Source of the DNA: Verrucomicrobiales bacterium
GTDB taxonomy: Bacteria; Verrucomicrobiota; Verrucomicrobiia; Limisphaerales; J093
NCBI GenBank assembly: GCA_015075445.1
Contig: JABTUJ010000046.1
Span: 1-64,000, forward strand
Reading direction: 5' to 3'
Length of the DNA stretch: 64,000 bases
The position numbers and the translations under genes were made by a program. The notes under the pieces were generated by a model. That model did no database searches and was not told the origin of the DNA. It worked only from the letters and a program-made list of their open reading frames with translations. Shown in pieces: positions 18,522 through 26,354 of this stretch; position 1 is the first letter of the stretch, and the number at the start of each line of letters is the position of its first letter.

Positions 18522-18964
18522 GTGTCCTGCGCCAGATCCTCTTGGCCGACGACAGCCCGCGCGACGTCGAACTCACGCTGGCAGCGCTGGCGGACCACCA
18601 CCTCGCCAACGAGGTCGTTGTGGTCAGCGACGGCACCCAGGCGCTGGACTACCTTTACCGGCGCGGCGCTTACGCCGCCCGCCCGGCGGGACTGCCCGCC
18701 GTCGTGTTGCTTGACTTGAAGATGCCCAAGGTCAACGGGCTCGAGGTCTTGCGCACGCTCAAGAGCGACACCGAACTGCGGACCATCCCCGTCGTGGTGC
18801 TGACCTCTTCGCGCGAGGCGCCCGATCTGGCCGAATGCTACCGGCTGGGCGCCAATGCCTACGTGGTCAAGCCGGTCGACTTCACCAGCTTCGTCGCCGC
18901 CGTGAAGCAGGTCGGTGCGTTTTGGGCGATCCTCAACGAACCGCCCCCCGCCGTCACCCCGTGA
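18518..18964 (+). CDS. Rcp1-like single-domain response regulator
   Basis: This 148-residue protein is only a receiver domain. The acidic pocket is LLADDSPRD and the phosphoacceptor Asp lies in [17 protein letters not shown]. The switch Thr/Ser lies in [12 protein letters not shown] and the Lys in [10 protein letters not shown]. The DYLYRRGAY insertion is typical of the Rcp1 family, which takes phosphate from PAS/GAF kinases of the type encoded just upstream (4-base overlap). It has no output domain, so it acts through protein contact or phosphorelay. Confidence 0.92.
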   Translation: MSVLRQILLADDSPRDVELTLAALADHHLANEVVVVSDGTQALDYLYRRGAYAARPAGLPAVVLLDLKMPKVNGLEVLRTLKSDTELRTIPVVVLTSSREAPDLAECYRLGANAYVVKPVDFTSFVAAVKQVGAFWAILNEPPPAVTP

Positions 18965-18990
18965 CGGTCGGTCTCCGAAACTCTGTAGCC

Positions 18991-21735
18991 ATGGAACATC
19001 CCCTGCGTTTTCTACTACTCGAAGACAGTCCCACCGACGCCCAACTCATTGCGGACGTCCTGGCCGGCGACGGCCTGCGCGTCACGCTCGAACGCGTCGA
19101 GGACCGCCCCGGGTTCGAGGCCGCGTTGCGCGATCCCGGCTTCGATCTCATTCTGTCCGACTACAGCCTGCCGAGCTTTGATGGGCTGACGGCCCTGGCC
19201 CTGGCCCGGGAGCGGTGTCCGGACCTGCCGTTCATCCTGGTGTCGGGCACGCTCGGCGAGGAGACCGCGGTCGAGAGCCTGCGGGCGGGCGCCAGCGACT
19301 ACGTGCTCAAGCAACGCCTCAGCCGGCTGGGGCCGGTCGTCCGTCGGGCCTTGAAGGAGGCGGAGGAGCATCGGCAGCGCCAGGCAGCCGAAGCGGCGCT
19401 GCGCGAAACGCAGTCCCTCTACCAATCCCTGGTCGAGCAACTGCCCCAATGCGTCTTCTGCAAGAACCAGGACGGCCAGTTCACGTTCATCAACGGCCGG
19501 TTCAGCGAACAGACCGGGCTGTCACCCGACCAAATCCTGGGCCGGACGGACTTCGACCTCTTCGAGTCCGGTCTGGCGGCGAAGTACCGCCAGGACGACC
19601 TGCGGGTGATGGAATCCGGGCAGGTGTGGACCGGCGTCGAGCACCACCGTTTCCCCGGCATCGTCGGCGAGCGGATCGTCGAGGTCATCAAGTGGCCGCT
19701 CCAGGCCAGCCACGGCCAGACCATCGGCGTGCAGGGCATGTTCTGGGATGTCACCGAGCGCGAGCACGCGGCCGAGGCGTTGCGCGCCAGCGAGCATCGG
19801 CTCAACCAGGCCGAACGGCTGGCGCACCTGGGCAGTTGGACGTCTGAATTGACCTCCGCGCGCGATCCGTCCCGGCAGCGGTTGGTCTGGTCGGATGAGA
19901 CCTACCGCATCTTCGGCCACGAGCCGGGGTCCATCGAGGTCACGCATGAGCGCTTCCTGGAGCACGTGCATCCGCAGGACCGGGCGCAGCTTCGCGCGGC
20001 GGTGGAGGAGGCCTTGCAGACGCGGCGCTCCTACCGGGTCGAACACCGTGTGGTCCGCCCGGACGGCACGGAGCGACTCGTGCTGGAGCAGGCCGAGGTG
20101 GTGTGTGATCCCACCACCGGAGAGCCCACGCGGCTGATGGGAACGGTGCAGGATATCACCGAGCCACGCAAAGCGGAGGAACACCTGCGCAACCTGGCCC
20201 GCGCGGTCGAGCAATGCCCGGTCTCCATCCTCATCACGGATCGGGAGGGCAAGATCGAGTTCGTGAATCCCAAGTTCACCCGCGTGACCGGCTACACCGC
20301 CGAGGAGGTCCTGGGTCGCAACCCGAGCCTGCTCAAGTCCGGCGACATGCCGGCCGAGTCCTACCGGCGGCTTTGGGAGACCGTGCTGGCTGGGGACGAG
20401 TGGCGGGGGGAGTTCCACAACCGGCGGAAGGACGGCACGCTCTTCTGGGAAATCGCCTCGATCTCGCCCGTCCGCGGTCCGGACGGGGCGATCACGCATC
20501 TGATTGCGGTGAAGGAGGACGTAACCGAGAAGCGGCTCACGGAGGCGAAGCTCTTGCGGGCGCAGCGGGTGGAGAGCATCGGCAGCCTCGCCAGCGGCAT
20601 TGCCCACGACCTGAACAACATTCTCACCCCCATCCTCATGTGCGCCCCGCTCCTGGAAGCGGAGGAATCGCCCGAGGTCCGGCAGGAGCTGGCCCAGACG
20701 ATCGAGAGCAGCGCCGAGCGGGCGGTGGCCATCGTCAAGCAACTGCTCGGCTTCGCCCGCGGCAAGGAGGGTCAACGCGCCTCGGTGCAGATCCGCCACC
20801 TGATACGCGAGATGGCCAAGATCACCCGCGAGACCTTCCCGAAGAACATCCAGATTGAGGAGGCGTGTGGGAGGAACCTGTGGCCGGTGCGGGCCGATGC
20901 CACCCAGATTCACCAGGTTCTGCTCAACCTCTGCGTCAACGCGCGCGACGCCATGCCCGCCGGCGGACGGCTGGTGTTGCGCGCCGACAACGTCGTGCTG
21001 GACGACCATTTCGCGACGATGCACCCGCAGGCCGCCGCCGGGCCGCACGTACGCCTCCTGATCGAGGACACGGGCGTGGGCATCCCTGAGTCGATCCAGG
21101 AACACATCTTCGAGTCCTTCTTCACCACCAAGGGCGAGCATGAGGGTACCGGCCTCGGCCTGACCACGGTCCAGGGCATCGTCCGGGACCACGGCGGCTT
21201 CATCAGCTTCACCAGCCGGGAAGGCCAGGGCACCACCTTCGAGATCCATCTGCCCGCCGCCCCGGACGCGCAGGGGGGCCCGGAAGCCTCCCCGCCGCCG
21301 GCCGCCATTCCCCACGGCCGCGGAGAACTCGTGCTCGTGGTCGACGATGAGTTGGACATCCGCCACGCCAACCGGCGCGTGCTCGAACGCCACGGTTACC
21401 AGGTCCTGGTCGCCAAGGACGGCGTCGAGGCCCTCGCCCAGTTCTCAGCCCACCAGAACAAGGTCCGCGCCATCGTGACCGACGTCATGATGCCGCAGAT
21501 GGATGGGTTGACCCTGTGTCGGGTCCTGTGCCGGCTGCGCCCGGAAACGCCGGTCATCGTGTCCAGCGGAGGGCTCTTCGGCAAACACGGCAGCGAGGCG
21601 TTGCGGGGTCTGGAACGGCTGGGGATCCGGCACATCCTGCACAAGCCGCACAACGCCGATTTGCTGTTGCGGACGCTGGCCGAACTGCTGCGGGCTCCCG
21701 GAGCCGACGCCTCCGGCACGCCCGGAACCCGTTGA
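18991..21735 (+). CDS. Soluble hybrid histidine kinase: REC-PAS-PAS-PAS-HisKA-HATPase-REC
   Basis: This 914-residue protein starts with a receiver domain (LLLEDSPTDAQ; DLILSDYSLPSFDG; VSGTLGEET; ASDYVLKQ). Three PAS domains follow, at about 130-250, 265-390 and 395-520. Then come a HisKA box (LASGIAHDLNNILTPIL) and an HATPase domain (INLCVNARDAMPAGG-like block, EDTGVGIPE, GTGLGLTTV). A C-terminal receiver (VLVVDDELDIRHANR; IVTDVMMPQMDG; ILHKPHN) ends the protein. The final segment HILHKPHN ends as in hybrid kinases of phosphorelays. No membrane helix is seen. It probably forms a relay with the preceding receiver and membrane kinase. Confidence 0.9.
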   Translation: MEHPLRFLLLEDSPTDAQLIADVLAGDGLRVTLERVEDRPGFEAALRDPGFDLILSDYSLPSFDGLTALALARERCPDLPFILVSGTLGEETAVESLRAGASDYVLKQRLSRLGPVVRRALKEAEEHRQRQAAEAALRETQSLYQSLVEQLPQCVFCKNQDGQFTFINGRFSEQTGLSPDQILGRTDFDLFESGLAAKYRQDDLRVMESGQVWTGVEHHRFPGIVGERIVEVIKWPLQASHGQTIGVQGMFWDVTEREHAAEALRASEHRLNQAERLAHLGSWTSELTSARDPSRQRLVWSDETYRIFGHEPGSIEVTHERFLEHVHPQDRAQLRAAVEEALQTRRSYRVEHRVVRPDGTERLVLEQAEVVCDPTTGEPTRLMGTVQDITEPRKAEEHLRNLARAVEQCPVSILITDREGKIEFVNPKFTRVTGYTAEEVLGRNPSLLKSGDMPAESYRRLWETVLAGDEWRGEFHNRRKDGTLFWEIASISPVRGPDGAITHLIAVKEDVTEKRLTEAKLLRAQRVESIGSLASGIAHDLNNILTPILMCAPLLEAEESPEVRQELAQTIESSAERAVAIVKQLLGFARGKEGQRASVQIRHLIREMAKITRETFPKNIQIEEACGRNLWPVRADATQIHQVLLNLCVNARDAMPAGGRLVLRADNVVLDDHFATMHPQAAAGPHVRLLIEDTGVGIPESIQEHIFESFFTTKGEHEGTGLGLTTVQGIVRDHGGFISFTSREGQGTTFEIHLPAAPDAQGGPEASPPPAAIPHGRGELVLVVDDELDIRHANRRVLERHGYQVLVAKDGVEALAQFSAHQNKVRAIVTDVMMPQMDGLTLCRVLCRLRPETPVIVSSGGLFGKHGSEALRGLERLGIRHILHKPHNADLLLRTLAELLRAPGADASGTPGTR

Positions 21736-21753
21736 ACGCGCCGCGCCCGGGGC

Positions 21754-22845
21754 TCACGCTGCCAGCCAGTAGTCCTCACCCGCCCTGAAGCCCCGCGCCT
21801 CGAGCGCGCTTTGGATGAGTTCGCGCGCCCCGAGCGATGCCACGTAACCGATCACCAGCGCCTGGCCCGGCGCCGGCAGTTCCGCCGGCCCGACCACCCG
21901 GTAGCCGTGTCGCGGTCGACCCCACTTCCGACGGTCCACATCGATGAACCCCTGTATTGCGAGGCCCTGTTCGGTCAGAGGGCGCAGGCGGCGTCGCGTC
22001 ACCCGGCCCGCGCCCCACACCCAGAGCTCCCGCCCGCCCAGCGTCCGCCGGATGGCCCGGGCAAGGTAGGGCGCCTTCACCGCGTAGAACGTGTCCACCG
22101 CGTACCGCGGGTCCCGCCGCGAAAGCCGGTCCGGACAGTCTGCCCAGTGAAGTACGACGGCGGGCACCTTCGCGAAACGAACCCCCTGCTCAAGCCAGCG
22201 CAGCCACAGTTCGTAGTCTTCCGGGAACGGGCCGTCGCGGTAGGAACCGTGGCGTTCGAGCAGCGCGCGACGAAACAGGACCGACGGATGAGCGACGGGG
22301 GATTCCACAAAGCGATGCAGGGCGATAGCCTCCGGCGTCGTCAGCGTGTTGAGCCAGGCCACGTGCCGCGCAAAGCCAGCGTTCCTGCGGGCGTTGCCAG
22401 CAAAAGTCACCTGTCCACTCACCAACCCGATGTCAGCGTGCTGCTCCAGGAACGCTGTCTGCACCGCCAGCCGGTCGGGCGGACTGGTGTCATCCGCGTC
22501 CATCCGGGCCACGAACATGCCCCGGGCCGCGGCCAGACCCGCGTGGAGCGCGGCGACGATGCCCCGATGCGGCTGGCGCAGGCACCGGATCCGAGCATCC
22601 TCCCGCGCCGCCGCTTCGCCCAAGGCGGCGCTGTCATCGGTTGAACCGTCATCTACCAGGAGCAGCTCCCAATCGGAAAACGTCTGAGCACGGAGACTCG
22701 CGATCGCAGCGCCCAACGTCCTGGCGGCATTGCAGGCCGGGAGCACGACGGAGACGCGGGGTGAGGCGGCACGGCGCCGGGGGGTCGCGAGCGGAACGTT
22801 CCGCATCGCAGCGCGCGGTGCCGCCGGAACAAACGCGTCAGTCAT
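21754..22845 (-). CDS. Family 2 glycosyltransferase with C-terminal Rossmann-like extension
   Basis: This 363-residue protein has the GT-A fold pattern: RVSVVLPACNAARTLGAAI near residue 30, WELLLVDDGSTDDS, and the metal-binding FVARMDADD. The last hundred residues (RELWVWGAGRVTRRRL, then ALVIGYVASLGARELIQ) resemble a small nucleotide-binding unit seen in some verrucomicrobial GT2 proteins. It probably transfers a sugar to a surface glycan. Its ATG (22843-22845) lies inside the 3' end of the small pseudopilin-like gene, an 8-base overlap. It therefore belongs to the same transcript as the pilus-like cassette and might glycosylate or extend a surface structure. A later ATG at 22806 is possible. 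Confidence 0.85.
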   Translation of the reverse strand: MTDAFVPAAPRAAMRNVPLATPRRRAASPRVSVVLPACNAARTLGAAIASLRAQTFSDWELLLVDDGSTDDSAALGEAAAREDARIRCLRQPHRGIVAALHAGLAAARGMFVARMDADDTSPPDRLAVQTAFLEQHADIGLVSGQVTFAGNARRNAGFARHVAWLNTLTTPEAIALHRFVESPVAHPSVLFRRALLERHGSYRDGPFPEDYELWLRWLEQGVRFAKVPAVVLHWADCPDRLSRRDPRYAVDTFYAVKAPYLARAIRRTLGGRELWVWGAGRVTRRRLRPLTEQGLAIQGFIDVDRRKWGRPRHGYRVVGPAELPAPGQALVIGYVASLGARELIQSALEARGFRAGEDYWLAA

Positions 22846-23185
22846 GGCTCCCGGCCAAAGCCGGGGTGGCCGCGGCCGGGGACTGCTTCCGATCAACGGT
22901 CGGCGCGTCGCTGACCGGGCGGGCAAGCTGCCGCTGCTCCACCCGTTGGAGGTCACGCTTCAATGCCTCGAGGACTCGCGTGTTGCCCAGCAGCAGGGCG
23001 ATCATGACAAACGTCAGGATCAGCACAACCACCGAGGCAAAGCCACCTTGCGGCCTCGACGGCGAAACCCCGGCACCGCCGGATCGGGGGACCCTGCCTC
23101 TCGCGGACACTCCATCACCCCTGTAGGCGCCGACGTGAGGAGGCGAAGTGTCGACGGCAAGCGAGGGAACCGGGCACGTGTTCAT
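22838..23185 (-). CDS. Small pseudopilin-like or membrane-anchored protein
   Basis: This 115-residue product has a single hydrophobic helix (GGFASVVVLILTFVMIALLLG) in the middle. A preceding Gly-Phe could be a prepilin peptidase site, and an amphipathic segment follows (LEALKRDLQRVEQRQ). It has only weak family resemblance. The N-terminal third is unusual: codons for SPPHVGAYR come from a 22-base dispersed repeat (23122-23144). The true start may therefore be downstream, for example at a GTG near 23111. It overlaps the upstream pseudopilin gene by 4 bases and the glycosyltransferase by 8. Confidence 0.6.
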   Translation of the reverse strand: MNTCPVPSLAVDTSPPHVGAYRGDGVSARGRVPRSGGAGVSPSRPQGGFASVVVLILTFVMIALLLGNTRVLEALKRDLQRVEQRQLARPVSDAPTVDRKQSPAAATPALAGSHD

Positions 23186-23688
23186 GGCCGTGCGGGTTGG
23201 GGGGGAACCGCCAGGAAGGTGAAGAGGGCCGGGGTGCGGCCGGCGCGCGGGCCGGGGAGAAGTTCGAGTTCCCAACGCCAGGCGGTGGTTCCGGGACGCG
23301 CGTCCTCGACAAAGCGGGTCGCCTTGACCTGGTTGAGGAAGGGACGCCAGGCGTCGTCCGGGCTGGTGCGGCGGATCACGTTCGAACCATCGAAGAAGTA
23401 GACGATCTCGGCCCCGGCATGTGGCAGGTGCAGGGCTTGGAGCGGACCCTCCTGCACCAGTCGCGGCGGCGCGGTGACATGGCGAAGGTCCGCGCGCCAG
23501 CGTTCGCCGGCGTCCACCGCGCGGGCGATGTCGGCCGCGACACGGCGGAGTTGGCGGGTGTGATCCAGCACGCGGCTGTACGCAGCGCCCGCTGCCGCCA
23601 GGATCACGAAGAACACGCTGATGTAGATCAGCGCCTCGACCAACATCATGGCCCGACAGCCGATGGGGGGGTGTCGCAGGAGTTTCAT
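23182..23688 (-). CDS. Pseudopilin-like protein (GspJ/PilW-type)
   Basis: This 168-residue protein has a short basic leader followed by a prepilin-type N-terminus: ...GCRAMMLVEALIYISVFFVI. Glutamate is at position 5 after a likely Ala-Met cut, with a 20-residue hydrophobic helix behind it. The globular part (VADIARAVDAGERWRADLRH, later FLNQVKATRFVEDA) resembles GspJ-like minor pseudopilins. Such subunits form the tip of the pseudopilus. It is coupled by ATGA overlaps to the genes on both sides. The ATG at 23686-23688 was chosen because upstream codons are Arg-rich junk. Confidence 0.75.
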   Translation of the reverse strand: MKLLRHPPIGCRAMMLVEALIYISVFFVILAAAGAAYSRVLDHTRQLRRVAADIARAVDAGERWRADLRHVTAPPRLVQEGPLQALHLPHAGAEIVYFFDGSNVIRRTSPDDAWRPFLNQVKATRFVEDARPGTTAWRWELELLPGPRAGRTPALFTFLAVPPQPARP

Positions 23689-24137
23689 GAGCGCTCCCGG
23701 GGTGAGCCAGCCGGGGCGAAGACGCCGGCGGGCGGGACAGAATCGACCGCGTCGAGCCTGGCTTCGCGCACCACGGGCCCGCCCCCGCCCTTGCCCGCGG
23801 GCAACCACTCAAGCCGCAGTCGGTTGGTTTCGACCGTGAGCTGGAACTGTCCGGGCGGGAGGTTCCGGACGGCTTCGGCGCGGATTTCGTAAGCGTGAAT
23901 GCCCGGGCTGAAAGCCTGCCAGGCACCGGCGCGCAAGACTTCCAGTTCGCCGTCCACGAGTTCCATGGCCAGAGCCCGCGTGTAGAGCGCCCGCAAGGCC
24001 ACCTGCTCCCGCTGGAACGACATCGAGAGCGGCAGGAGGGTGAATGCCAGCAGCCCCAGCGCGATCAGCAGTTCCGCGGTGAGCGATCCCCGGTCGCGAC
24101 GAGGTCGGGCTGAGTGAGGGGAGCGGCGCGTTTGCAT
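23685..24137 (-). CDS. Pseudopilin-like protein (GspI/PilV-type)
   Basis: This 150-residue protein has a basic leader (MQTRRSPHSARPRRDRG) and then SLTAELLIALGLLAFTLLPLSM. That is a prepilin helix with Glu at position 5 after a Gly/Ser cut. The short globular domain (LEVLRAGAWQAFSPGIHAYEI) suits a minor pseudopilin of the GspI class. It follows the second GspF gene by 8 bases if that gene is read through its frameshift, and overlaps the next pseudopilin by 4. Confidence 0.75.
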   Translation of the reverse strand: MQTRRSPHSARPRRDRGSLTAELLIALGLLAFTLLPLSMSFQREQVALRALYTRALAMELVDGELEVLRAGAWQAFSPGIHAYEIRAEAVRNLPPGQFQLTVETNRLRLEWLPAGKGGGGPVVREARLDAVDSVPPAGVFAPAGSPRERS

Positions 24138-24145
24138 GGTCGGTT

Positions 24146-25359
24146 TCACCACAGGGTGGCGCCCGTGATCAACTGGGTGAGCATCTGGAACACGGCGATG
24201 GTGAGGGCGGCGACGAATACGCCGTTGAGGATGACAAGGCTCGTGGTGGCAACCTGCGCTGCCGTCTGCTCGAGTTGGAAGGCCCGGGCATCCAGGGCCT
24301 CTTCCCATCCGGCCAGGGCGGCGACGATTCAGGCCCCGCCGCGGGCGGCGGGTCTCGACCCGCCACGAGTTCCCCGCCGTCATCGACATGTCGGAGCGCG
24401 CGCGGGAGTTGCTGGCCATCCTGCAGGTCCTTCAGGACGGCCACGGCGCGCTGGCGCAGAACTTCGTTGGCCGATCCCTCCGCCGCGAGCATCACGGCGC
24501 GCGGTTCAGGCAGACCGGCATCCAGGGCCAGCCCCAGCAGGGACGCGAAATCCCGGAGCAGGCGGTGGCGCTGCCAGGGGATGCGCAGGGCGAGGCTGCT
24601 CCAGGGCAGCGGCAGGTGGCGTCGCAGCCAGCCTTTGAACCGCGGGCCGCCCCAATAGAGGAGGGTGGCGAACCACAGGCCCAGGAACACGGCCGCCTGC
24701 ACCGCCAGCAGTTCCAGCCGCCATTCCGCCAGCCACTGCATCAGGCCGGTGGGGGCGGTCTCGGTCATGTCGTAGTGGATCTGGGTGAGCTTCGGGAGCA
24801 CGAACACCATCAGCATGCCGAAGACCGCCATCCACGCCGGCGACGTGACGAATGCCAGCAGCATCAGGTAGTGCTGGGCCTTGAACAGCGGCGAGGTGCT
24901 CTCGCGCAGCAACCGGCGGGCGCCGACGATGGCCTTGGGCAATTCACCCATGTCGGCCCCGGCCCGGATCAGAGCAGTCACGGGTGAAGGCAACACCCCG
25001 GGCGTGGCCTCGAGCGCCTCTGCCAACGGCAGCCCCGCCGCGAGTCGCTCGGCCAGTCCGAGAATCGGCTTCCCCAACCGTGCCCCGCCGCGCCGCGCCG
25101 CGCCCACGATCGCGTGCTCAAGACCGCCGCCGGTCTCGAGGCCCGTCTCGATCAGGTCGAGCAACAGCCGCGCGCGCTCCTGCCGGCGCAACGGCAGACT
25201 GAAGACGTAGTAGGCGGCGTAGAACAACCCGAACACCACGGGCACACCCACCGCTGTCACCAGGAGGACACCGCCCAGGCATTCCCAGTCGATGGCCGCC
25301 ACCAGCCCGGACAGATCGCCGGCCAGCAGGCTGGAATTCATGGTGTCGAGGGCGTTCAT
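24146..25359 (-). pseudogene. GspF/PilC-like inner membrane platform protein, frameshifted near its 3' end
   Basis: The first 330 residues are a good GspF-family protein: cytoplasmic T2SF domain, FKAQHYLMLLAFVTSPAWMAVF helix, then a second T2SF domain (LLRDFASLLGLALDAGLPEP). After HVDDGGELVAGR the frame runs into nonsense. Another frame then continues the expected ending, VAALAGWEEALDARAFQLEQ and a last helix (LVILNGVFVAALTIAVFQML), with its stop at 24146. One missing base around 24329-24334 would restore a 404-residue protein and remove the intervening TGA. It is either a recent frameshift or a sequencing error. Confidence 0.8.
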
Positions 25360-25367
25360 GGCAGGCG

Positions 25368-26354
25368 CTATTCAATCGAGCCCAGCGCGTTCAGAAACCG
25401 CGTCAGCACCAACATCCCGGAGGACACTTGCACGAGGATCAAGGCCCCCAGGGCGATCACGGCCACCGGCAACGCCGCGTACAGCAACATCTCCGTCCGG
25501 TGCCGTGCGCGCTGGAAGTAGATCTCGGCCGCGCGACGAAACCCCCGGGACAGATCTTCCCCCGCCTGCTCCAGTAGCCACAGGAAAAGGGGCGGGAACA
25601 CGCGCGCCCCGGCCGTGAACTGGCTCACCCGACCCTGCCCGGACGCGATCCGTGAATGCCACTCCGCCAGCTCGCGCCCCGCCGGGGAACTCCGCTCGAG
25701 CTCGCGCACCAGCGCCACCGACTCGGCCAGGTTGCCCCCGCGCTCGAGCAACAGGTGCATGGCCGCCGCGAATTGCGCCAGGTTCGACTCCTGAAAGCCC
25801 GGCAACCGCCAGCTCAACCAGTTCCGCCACGCCGGTCGTGCCAGCGCCAGCGCCACCAGGATCCCCGTCGCGATCAGCCACACCGGCGGCAGCCACAGCA
25901 TCACCGGCACCGCCACCGGTGTCCCCCCCAGGCCCAGAAGCTCGTTCATCGCCGGGAAGATGAGCCGCGTGTTCAGCCAGATGAGGAACAACGACAGCGC
26001 CAGCGCCGCCGCCAGCACCATCACCGGATACACGATCAGCGCCTTGAGCCGCGCCCACAGGGCATGCCGGCGCTCGTAGTAGTCGGCGAGGGTCAATAGC
26101 ATGGCCGGCAGATCTTCCCCCGCCGCCCCGAGACGCACCATGCGCGTGTAGAACTCCGGCAGGTCGCGTCGCGCCAGCGCGTCGCGTAGCGGCGTGCCCT
26201 TGGCCAGGTCGGTCTCGAGCAGGCGCAGTTCCTCCCGCAGCGGGGGGTCCTGCAGGTTGGCCGCAAGCTGGCGCAGCGCGCCCTCGAGGGGAAGCCCGGC
26301 GCGCAGCATCCCGGCCAACTGCCGGTTGAAGAAGGCAAACTCGTCGTAGTTCAT
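25368..26354 (-). CDS. GspF/PilC-like inner membrane platform protein
   Basis: This 328-residue protein has two T2SF domains: FNRQLAGMLRAGLPLEGALRQ at the start and FAAAMHLLLERGGNLAESVALV in the second half. Between them lie the membrane segments (LIVYPVMVLAAALALSLFLI and WLPPVWLIATGILVALALA), with a last helix near the C-terminus. It would connect the GspE ATPase to the growing pseudopilus. Its stop lies 8 bases before the start of a second, different GspF-like gene, so the cassette carries two platform proteins. It overlaps the GspE gene by 4 bases. Confidence 0.88.
   Translation of the reverse strand: MNYDEFAFFNRQLAGMLRAGLPLEGALRQLAANLQDPPLREELRLLETDLAKGTPLRDALARRDLPEFYTRMVRLGAAGEDLPAMLLTLADYYERRHALWARLKALIVYPVMVLAAALALSLFLIWLNTRLIFPAMNELLGLGGTPVAVPVMLWLPPVWLIATGILVALALARPAWRNWLSWRLPGFQESNLAQFAAAMHLLLERGGNLAESVALVRELERSSPAGRELAEWHSRIASGQGRVSQFTAGARVFPPLFLWLLEQAGEDLSRGFRRAAEIYFQRARHRTEMLLYAALPVAVIALGALILVQVSSGMLVLTRFLNALGSIE

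Noticed and set aside
19522-21393. Open frame of 623 codons on the minus strand
   Set aside because: It lies within the hybrid kinase gene, whose plus-strand product has clear domains throughout.
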